DNA of 64,000 nucleotides from Sebastes aleutianus (lineage: Eukaryota > Chordata > Actinopteri > Perciformes > Sebastidae), in NCBI GenBank assembly GCA_916700875.1, contig CAKAKS010000066.1, positions 32,590,490 to 32,654,489 on the forward strand, written 5' to 3'. How positions within the stretch are numbered: the stretch's first letter is position 1; each line of letters starts with the position of its first letter. Of the stretch, positions 56,650 through 64,000 are shown piece after piece. The translations under genes were made by a program, and so were the position numbers. The notes beneath the pieces were generated by a model. The model saw only the letters and a list, made by a program, of their open reading frames with translations, did no database searches and was not told the origin of the DNA.

Positions 56650-57200
56650 GTATTTGTGGGGGCCCCATCGCGTTTCCCGAAAACCTTGATAAAGTGCGAG
56701 GCTTGGCGTTTCGATACAGCCGTTAATTAGCTCTCTCTCCCTTGTGGGGTCTGCCTGATTGAGCGACTAATGGTTTGCTTTAAAGTGCTGAATGAACAAA
56801 TGTGTGTGTGCGTGCGTATCAAATGAGCGTGTGCATGTGCTTCAAAGTGCTTTGTTTGTTTTTTTGTATGGCTTATTTCCTAATGTGTGTGTGTGCTGAA
56901 GAGAGTCTCTGTCTGTAGCTGTCTGTGTAGAGCGTGGAGTCTGTGCTGTGCCTGTGTCAGCATTTCCAGACACTTGACTAAGCTTGTTTCTCTGAGGTTG
57001 TGATGGCAGGGGATTGCCGCTGTACACCTTGAGTGGAATAATCCTGTGTTTTCATTTAATTGCTTGGAATTAGATTAGTTGTGAATTTTTTCAGGTTGTG
57101 CGTCGGGCCTGGCTCGTCATTCCATTCACGAGCACACGTCCACGGCGATGGTCACTTAAGAGTAGGGCCTCTGAAGCTGTGACACCGCTAGTGCTAACAC
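56650..57200. promoter_or_regulatory. Candidate conserved non-coding elements
   Basis: Two high-complexity unique blocks: 56660-56800 (CCCATCGCGTTTCCCGAAAA, ACAGCCGTTAATTAGCTC) and 57055-57165 (GGAATTAGATTAGTTGTGAA, CGAGCACACGTCCACGGCG), separated by a TG-rich stretch (56800-56960). Homeodomain-type TTAATTA and a lack of repeat matches suggest cis-regulatory DNA; inference only. Confidence 0.35.
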
Positions 57201-57927
57201 AGCTGCATATATTTGTATTAATCTTCCATAATGATACCCACAGCCAACGTGCCCCTGATGCACTCTGAGCGACTTCAAAGTTGTCAAGACATATTAACTT
57301 TAGTCAAGTCCCCAAACACCATTACCTCTGAATAATCAAATAGTACTTTCTGTCATCTCAAGGGGATTATTAAAGGGGATTTCCCTTATCACATTAATGG
57401 CCAGAATATTGCTTTTTGCCTATAGTAGGTGCGGCAGGGGATTATTGTATGCATATAGATGTGACCGTATATATGAGTAACTGATTGCAATCTGTTAAAT
57501 CACTTTATAATATTAGAGAAAATTTAAAGACCAATTTTATAGGTCAACGCAATTGGTCCTGAACTATAATACTCATTATTATGTTCCTAAAAGTTATGTT
57601 TATTAAGTTTAAGTTTGGTTCATGTGTCATCATGTGGCCTAAGTGTGGAACATCACGGTCATGTACTAGCAAGGGCTTGTGTGTTGAAGCTTTTTTTTTG
57701 GTAAACTTTATTTATTCATTATCCTATTTCAACAAAACAGTATTAAGAATACAAAACAACAACACAATATACATTATACATTACAGTGTCAGAATTGCAG
57801 ACTATTGCAGTATATGGATGGGAGTATCCTGCAAGGATTGATGAAAACATTATGAAGTAATACTAGAACAGTATCAGCAAGCAAAAATATATATTTTTTT
57901 AAAAACTAGTATGTAATATAACTACAG
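57201..57927. other. No firm feature
   Basis: Unassigned. A T9 run at about 57690 followed by A/T-rich sequence could be the end of a minus-strand poly(A) element, unproven. Confidence 0.35.
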
Positions 57928-59572
57928 TAGGGCTGTCAATCGATTAAAATAGTTAATCGTGATTAATCACAAGTGAATCTCACATTTTTTATCTGTTCAA
58001 AATGAACCTTAAAGGGAGATTTGTCAAGTATTTAATACTCTTATCAACATGGGAGTGGGAAAATATGCTTGCTTTATGCAAATGTATGTATATATTTATT
58101 ATTGGAAATCAATTAAAAACACAAAACAATGACAGATATTGTCCAGAAACCCTCACAGGTACTGCATTTAGCATAAAAAATATGCTCAAATCATAACTCA
58201 AGCCCAACAGGCAACAACAGCTGTCAGTGTGTCAGTGTGCTGACTTGACTATTACTTGCTCCAAAACTGCATGTGATCATCATAAAGTGGGCATTTCTGT
58301 AAAGGGGAGACTCGTGGGTACCCATAGAACCCATTTTCACACACATTTCTTGAGGTCAGAGGTCAAGGGACGCCCTTGAAAATGGCCATGATAGTTTTCC
58401 TCACCAAAATTTTGCGCAAGTTTGGAGCGTTATTTAGCCTCCTTTGCGACAAGTTAGTATGACATAGTTGGTACGAGTGGATTCTTTAGGTTTTGTAGTA
58501 TCATATGTCACCAGTATCTTCACTCTAGCTTTAAAACTGCTACAACCCCTGAAAGATTGAATTGCATTAATGCGTTAAAGAATTTAGTGGCGTTAAAACA
58601 AATTTGCGTTAAAGCGTTAAAGACATTTTAGTCAGACAACTCACGGTTGTAAATGTTTAATTCAACAGCAGAACATTGTTAGAGTTTGGGGTCCAGACTC
58701 CGACCTCATTACTCCCTGCAGATATGATTACATGAGATAATCATCATGACCCCCGTCAGAGCCTGCAGGTGGATGCTGGGGTGGTGGTGATGGGGCTGAA
58801 AGAGCAGGCAGCAGCAGTACTCGTGCAGGGCAGCAGCAGCATCAAAGAGGCAGAGGGAGACGGGGGATTTTGCAGCTTAAAGGCCCCATATCGTGCTTAT
58901 TTTCAGGTTCATACTTATTATACGTATTTTGTGTTTCTACTAGAACATGTTGACATGCTGTAATGTTCAAAAAACACATTAGTTTCCCCGTACTGCTGCC
59001 TGAATATACCTGTATTTACCCTCTGTCTTAAACGCTCCGTTTTAATGCATTTCAATGGCATTGCAACGGAATTGCGTTGCTAGGCAACAGTTTACATGTT
59101 TACTTCCTGTCAGCCGATGTTATTTACATCCACTGCAACAGGAAATAAACTGGGACACTTTTAGAATGTTTATGTTTAAAACCGTGCAATGGTCTAAATA
59201 TTGTAGATTTGTGACATCACAAATGGACAGAAATCCTAATGGCTTGTTTCAAACACACAATTTCTGAATACAGGCTGTGTGTGTTTCTCCGTTTATTGAG
59301 TGTTTTGATAGTTTAACAGTATTTATATAACACTTAAACCTGCTTTATCATGTAAAAGACCTGAAAATCTCCCTTTTTACAATATGGAACCTTTAAATAG
59401 ATCGCCCAATTGGGAGGGTGCGTTTGGTTTATGGTATCAAGAGTGAGGCATGTCACATGTGTATGTAGCAGTGCAGCTCAAGGTTGACTGCCTGAACTAG
59501 CTCGCAGGCGTCGCTCCATTAGTGGCGTTAAAATGAATTTGCGTTAATATCGCGTTGAATTTGACAGCCCTA
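57928..59572 (+). mobile_element. Family A hAT copy 5, composite
   Basis: Starts TAGGGCTGTCAATCGATT at 57928 and ends TTTGACAGCCCTA at 59572. Family A sequence runs continuously to about 58620, then 900 bp of other sequence including a MITE (58881-59392), then the family A right end again from 59518. TTAGTGGCGTTAAAA...AATTTGCGTTAA appears on both sides of the insert (58582-58611, 59518-59547), so the right end is partly duplicated. Flanks do not match as a duplication. Confidence 0.75.
58881..59392. mobile_element. TTAA-type MITE, family C copy 2
   Basis: Begins AGGCCCCATATCGTG after TTAA (58877-58880), ends TTACAATATGGAACCT before TTAA (59393-59396). Homologous throughout to 15046-15556. 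Confidence 0.85.
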
Positions 59573-60215
59573 TATATAATGCAAGACACAATGTATATGT
59601 TTTTGGCACTGAAAATAGAGAAAGGTCAGAATGTATGAATGACATTAGTGACCAAAAGGACAGATTCTCCACATAATCAATGAAGGAAAACCAGATTATG
59701 TCACATTTTTACAATTTGCAGACACATCATGACCTCCTTGACCCATTATATATACTGTAAGAGGAGAAGGGCAGGCAGCTGTCCACCTGGTGAAGATTAA
59801 TTGTTGAGCTAACAATAAAGCTTTAGCATTCGACTAATATTCAAGTTTGGATGATGGAATACGATCTAGGAAATCCAGTTTGAGTACTACTTTACACTTA
59901 TGAGTTTTAAGGCTTATTGGACACCGAAACACTGCACAGAGGCAGGATTAACAACTCTAGAAAGTTCCCATGGCAGCAATCATTTTATCCTCCATTGTGA
60001 AGTAAACAATGACACTATCAGCCTCAGCTTTTCTTACGTCTATTTCACAGGGAACATGTTCTCGAAGCTGTTTTCTAATTGCGGAGAGATCTTCAAAAAT
60101 AACTGAAAGCATCATTATGCACAAACCTGAATTTCAGTGGTTCAGACACATTCAAATCACAGCGTCTGGCTACATTATATTCATATTTGGATGTCTTTAG
60201 TTTTCTCTCTCTCAG
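59573..60215. other. Unassigned, upstream of a candidate exon
   Basis: No repeat recognised. The final 25 bases (TTAGTTTTCTCTCTCTCAG) form an acceptor-like tract. Confidence 0.35.
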
Positions 60216-60410
60216 ACAAGACAGTCTGGTCTCTCTTCCCATTAAACTGTCTTCTACTTAATGGGGACGACAGGAGCCGATGTGATTGGACATTATTGAA
60301 GCCGGTTCTAACTCCACGTTCTGATACTGAAAACCTTATCTTAAGTGAACTCAGTAGAGTGCAGATCTCCGCTAGGTGTGTCTTGGGCAGGGCTCCAGCA
60401 TCCTTGTCGT
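60216..60410 (+). other. Candidate splice-bounded exon
   Basis: 195 bp between an acceptor-like TTTTCTCTCTCTCAG (ends 60215) and a donor GT|GTAAGT (intron from 60411). One of three frames is open throughout (two leading bases, then 64 codons, including GDDRSRCDWTLLKPVLTPRS and LSELSRVQISARC). The other two frames have stops. The protein is not recognised; it may be a non-coding transcript exon or chance. Confidence 0.2.
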
Positions 60411-60689
60411 GTAAGTAGTAAAATACTTGCTCCAATCTATGCGCCCATGGGTGAGTTGGTCTCAAAATGAGGTGTGGTCAGGTGTTTTGCTGGCGCATTG
60501 CTATCTTGAGGCAGCAGAAAGCGATTGCGCCATGGTCTAAAGTCAGGCACAGTATTTTCAAGAGTCAATCCGGGGCGGTGTCCCATGCGCGCTCGCATGT
60601 GGCTACGCTGTTCCGAGTCAGACTCCAACACAAACTACACGGAAGCACATAAACCGCAAAGTTATATCTAGTGAAGCCCGTCTGTTAAA

Positions 60690-61311
60690 CAGTGTTGGCC
60701 GTGGTCGGAGGACGCGGGGGAAACCGTAGCTTTGGTCTCCAGGACCGGAGTCTCTGCTGTACTCTGCTCCTCTGCCTGCCTGCCTTCACTCACACACCGC
60801 GCTCGTTCTCGCTCTTTCGCTCCACTCTCTCGTGCATGCGTGCTCACTACACACTGCAGAAGAGTTAGTTTAGCTCTGAGAATATCTAGTGAATGTACAG
60901 TGGACGTTTGTGAAGAAATAACTGCTGCAGCTCCTCCAGACCAACAGAGGTTTCCCGTGTCTTGTGAAGTGACGGGGCTCCGCAGAGAGAAACGTTATCG
61001 TCGCTGACCAAAACTCGGGTGTCTCCCCTGTTCCCTCCGACCGCGGTCGGGAGGCTGAGCCAGGAAAAGCCAACACTAGGATCAGCATTGTCTGGTCAGC
61101 TAACATTACTGCCAAGCAAGTGAAATACAGAGTGATATTGTGTTTTAGCTGACGTGTGTCGCCTCACTGTTTTGAGCGATGCTCGTACATGTCTATGTAG
61201 AGCGAACACAAGCCCGAGCAACAGGATGCTGACTTTCGTTGACTTAACGGCCACAGGTGTCGCTGTTAACAAGCAATTTCCGATTCTTACAAACAGTCCC
61301 TTTAAAGGGCG
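60690..61311. repeat. TTAA-type repeat, right end only
   Basis: Right terminus GATTCTTACAAACAGTCCCT followed by TTAA (61312-61315). Upstream GAGGTTTCCCGTGTCTTGTG and ACGGCCACAGGTGTCGCTGT are words I recall from a common fish repeat. The reciprocal left terminus is not seen. CpG richness here therefore should not be read as a promoter. Confidence 0.5.
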
Positions 61312-61454
61312 CACTATTCAGATAGTAAGATGCGCCTATAGGCAGGTTCACAACACACGTACGCCGACAATGTATTTAACTAAATAAGCCAGAAAGTTAA
61401 GAAAAACACTAAAGGAGGCAGGTTACAATTCAGAATACTGTATCATGGAATATA

Positions 61455-61780
61455 ATGAAGGCTCTCAGGCATTCTGTATTGGGTCAACCTGCAGTGCACT
61501 CTCAGTGCTCCTCTGGTCAACGGCGTGACCGGAGAGATCACGGTGCACACACGCGTCTGTGGCGTCTCCTCTCCTCACCCCTCTGTGTGTGTGAGTGTAA
61601 ACGGAGGCTACTTCAAAGTTTGCGGGTCCTCTCCCCATAAATAGCGGCGTTTTGAGGCTGGTGGATCTGCGCGTTACGCACCGCCTCTCTGGCAGTACCC
61701 GGCTGCAAGCCCGTGCGTAAAGCAGCTCCGAAGGATTCCACTCAGCCGGTCTGAGCCCCCCCATCGGTTGCATTGGAAAG
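61455..61780 (+). promoter_or_regulatory. Promoter-like CpG-containing region
   Basis: TATA-like CCATAAATAGCGG near 61637-61649, followed 30 bp downstream by GC-rich sequence (GTGGATCTGCGCGTTACGCA). No repeat match inside the window. No coding exon follows that I can support, so this stays tentative. Confidence 0.2.
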
Positions 61781-61992
61781 CAATACAGTTTTCATTATTC
61801 ATTACATGTTTATCATATTTATTCTGGTGCTTATTATCATATAATGAATTTTGTCCCCCAGCGGAGGCTGAGGGTCCACCGGCCAAGCACCACATACATA
61901 TTCTCCGCACTTTCACTCAGCGAACGAGCGGATCCGTTTCCTCAGCAGAAAACCGCTCGCTTCTCCAATGTGCACACGCACTTGGCTTTTAA

Positions 61993-62212
61993 AGGGAACG
62001 GGAGATGACATTCTGATTTGGTTTAATTTCTGTTACACCCAAAACACACCTATGATTAATTAAGAGACTAAATACAACCGCTTTGCCCCTTGTGCCTTAC
62101 TTTGCACCCAGATTATGCACCGCTTAACTAGCAAAAGTGGAGTAGGACACGCCCTAAATGTACTTGCACCATTGCACTCCAGACCATGCACTATAGATCG
62201 TTAAAATAGGGC
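61993..62212. repeat. Probable dispersed repeat
   Basis: Begins AGGGAACGGGAGATGACATT after TTAA-like sequence (61989-61992); GGACACGCCCTAAATG and ATAGATCGTTAAAATAGGGC at the right are words I recall from a fish repeat. Right TTAA not seen. Confidence 0.4.
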
Positions 62213-62231
62213 CCACACACACACACACACG
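62213..62231. repeat. CA microsatellite
   Basis: Nine to ten AC units directly after the preceding repeat. Confidence 0.9.
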
Positions 62232-63155
62232 ACCGCATGCATGATCCCCTCCAGACTTAACGCCTGGCGGATATGTAATGTATTCATCCTCTTCTCCACA
62301 TTGCTGCGTCAGGATTGTGCCAATCTCTTCGCTCTCCAAAAATGAGTTGGTCACACTCACATGCGCCAACAACTGCTCTTGTGCTGAATTTGAGAAACTA
62401 GATGAGTCCTTGGGTACATGGATGCTCCTCTCCGGCTCTCTCAGGCACAAAGAGCTTCTGGGTAATAGGGAGAGCAGGACTTAAAACTTAGCTATGTCTC
62501 TTAACCTGCTTTACACTCTGCCTTTCTCTCTCCAACTCCCTCACTTAACCTCTCTCCATTCTCTGTTAACATCTCTCAGCATCTCTATTAGACCTTCTTC
62601 TCACTGAAAACACTGCTACCTCTTTGTCTGTCTTTGTCTTTCTACCTTCCATACTTCTCTCTTTCCTTCCTTCCGCCTCAGCACATCATTGTTGAAACAG
62701 AGAGACTTTGCTGGAGTCAGTGCTGGGCATTTGGTTTCTGTCCTTTCTGGTCTCCTTCTAAAATCTGCTTTTTTAAAAAGAACTCTTCCTTTTGTTCCGT
62801 CAACGGGAGACAGACTTTTGGTCTTCATCATCCCACTCTCTCCTCACGTACACCATCATTGTCTGTCTCCCTTGCCTTATGTCTGTTTCACCTTCCCAGC
62901 ATCCTCTCTTCATCAAACACACGACTGTTCTCTCTGAGTTCATGTGTTGCATTCAATTATTTCCTGACTTTTCATCGCCTCTTCCTTAGTAGTTCTTTCC
63001 TGTTCCTGCCATCTGTGGCCTCGCTCTCCTCTTACCCTTTTGGTCCACTATTATTATTCATAGTTAGACTGTATGTACAGTACTGTTTTTTTTGCTGTTG
63101 GAAATTGTGAGAGAAAGTTATGCACATCTGGCAATTAAAGGGACACTCCACTGGT
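62232..63155. other. Pyrimidine-rich unassigned stretch
   Basis: C/T-rich on the plus strand (62500-63050). The 158-codon frame at 62634-63110 is Ser/Phe/Leu-rich as expected from C/T bias and shows no domain; not called. Confidence 0.45.
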
Positions 63156-63159
63156 TTCA

Positions 63160-63560
63160 CATGCTGAAGTCAAGCACCCAGGAAGAGCGCCGGTCGTTGA
63201 TGCCAATTTTTGTAGTGGCCAAAGGATAGTACTATAACTTTTGTGTCACGTGATGCCATCGGGCCCAAAAATACTTTTTCCCGTAGACTTACATTGGAAA
63301 AGAGACGTCTGTAACTCAGCGTTTTTTTTTTTTTTTTTTAGGTAAATCAACTTCGTAAAAGATCATTGTTTGGGTTAAAATAACTCCGGTGCTGTAACTT
63401 AAGTATGGAAGTTAAGTGACAAATGACGGGACACGAACCCTGATCTCCTGGGCGAAAGTTCAGTTGTTTTTTTTGACCCACCAATTCACCCTGACCTCCT
63501 CTCTATGCGGCACTCGCCGCTCTCTATACTTCCCAGTTCACGATTACGTGGATTACATAC
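63160..63560. repeat. Family E internal fragment
   Basis: CGTAGACTTACATTGGAAAA and GAGACGTCTGTAACTC match 39550-39590 of family E copy 2; ACGGGACACGAACCCTGATC with TCCTGGGCGAAAGTTC is the B-box-like core. Terminal repeats not visible. A T16-17 run lies at about 63325. Confidence 0.55.
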
Positions 63561-64000
63561 AAATTGATTTTGTGTTGACCATCACGAAAGAAATTAAAAA
63601 TTTTAGTCTATGCACACAAATCAATACATTACATTTTGTGACTATTTCACAAATTGCTGTGCGACTGGGCTAGTCTGTATATATATATATTTTTTTTGAG
63701 TCAGCACTAGCTGAGCTTGTTGCAGGTTTACATGTTGTATTGTTGATCATATGGATCTGTCAGTTGTTTTCTCTAAACATTAATAAGCGTGTGCACGTAA
63801 ATGTCACATGTACGTATCCAGGGAAGAAGCCAATACTCTACAGATCTACACTACAGATCAAACTAAAGATTGCATGACTGCCTTTAAGCTGTTTGGCTGT
63901 GATGTGTAGACTGAAAAACAAAATGTTGGATACAGCAGTTTGGGGAGTAGGCTATTGCTGGCTGACTTCCTGTTGACTTACCACGATGTATTGGCTTTTC
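63561..64000. other. No recognisable feature
   Basis: A/T-rich with a short (AT)n near 63679-63690; nothing supported. Confidence 0.4.

Noticed and set aside
60690..61310. CpG island promoter
   Set aside because: Sequence matches a dispersed repeat with a TTAA-type right end, so CpG content is a repeat property.
62634..63110. 158-codon plus-strand frame
   Set aside because: Ser/Leu/Phe-rich translation of a pyrimidine-rich tract; no domain, splice context or start context.

Overview
The window reads as intergenic or intronic DNA of a bony fish, probably a percomorph teleost. Evidence for this is an L2-clade LINE with an open 1115-codon frame, a 5'-truncated Rex1/Babar-like LINE ending in an ATTCTG-type repeat, a tRNA-derived SINE, L1 and Tc1 remnants, and dozens of short non-autonomous DNA transposons (hAT with 8-bp target duplications; TTAA-target elements). 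There are no operons, prokaryotic promoters or CRISPR arrays. No complete host protein gene is visible. The best host-coding evidence is one splice-bounded 89-bp exon at 8337-8425; a weaker one lies at 60216-60410.

Layout. 1-8.5 kb: a possible conserved non-coding element, then dispersed repeats, a clean hAT insertion (5021-5879), an 870-bp fold-back palindrome (7091-7958) and the lone exon. 8.5-21.5 kb: nested repeats, including a TTAA-target element inside an older inverted-repeat element, a coding-like remnant at 10.6-11.1 kb, a long-TIR family with a MITE inside it (11494-12621), and three hAT copies between 17.8 and 19.8 kb, one inside another. 22.1-26.2 kb: the L2-type LINE on the minus strand. 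26.5-33.6 kb: MITEs and hAT copies. 33.9-36.1 kb: the Rex1-like LINE. 37-43.8 kb: hAT and long-TIR copies and a non-repetitive promoter-like stretch (42730-43345). 43.8-47.3 kb: a 5'-truncated L1 copy followed by a nest of five insertions in one host repeat. 48-54 kb: two compact long-TIR copies, a Tc1 transposase remnant and a SINE with a 17-bp duplication. 55.9-56.4 kb: a minisatellite. 56.6-57.2 kb: conserved-looking non-coding DNA. 57.9-59.6 kb: a composite hAT copy containing a MITE. 60-64 kb: a candidate exon, a promoter-like stretch and repeat fragments.

The most unusual pattern is sharing of internal modules between elements with different ends. Five hAT copies (TIR AGGGCTGTCA) and two copies of an element with TTAA target and TIR CCCCCTGAGACCC carry the same roughly 110-300-bp core. 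A second, tRNA-B-box-like core recurs in at least eight places inside elements with at least three different kinds of terminal repeat. Names of repeat families rest on recall of family hallmarks, with no database search.
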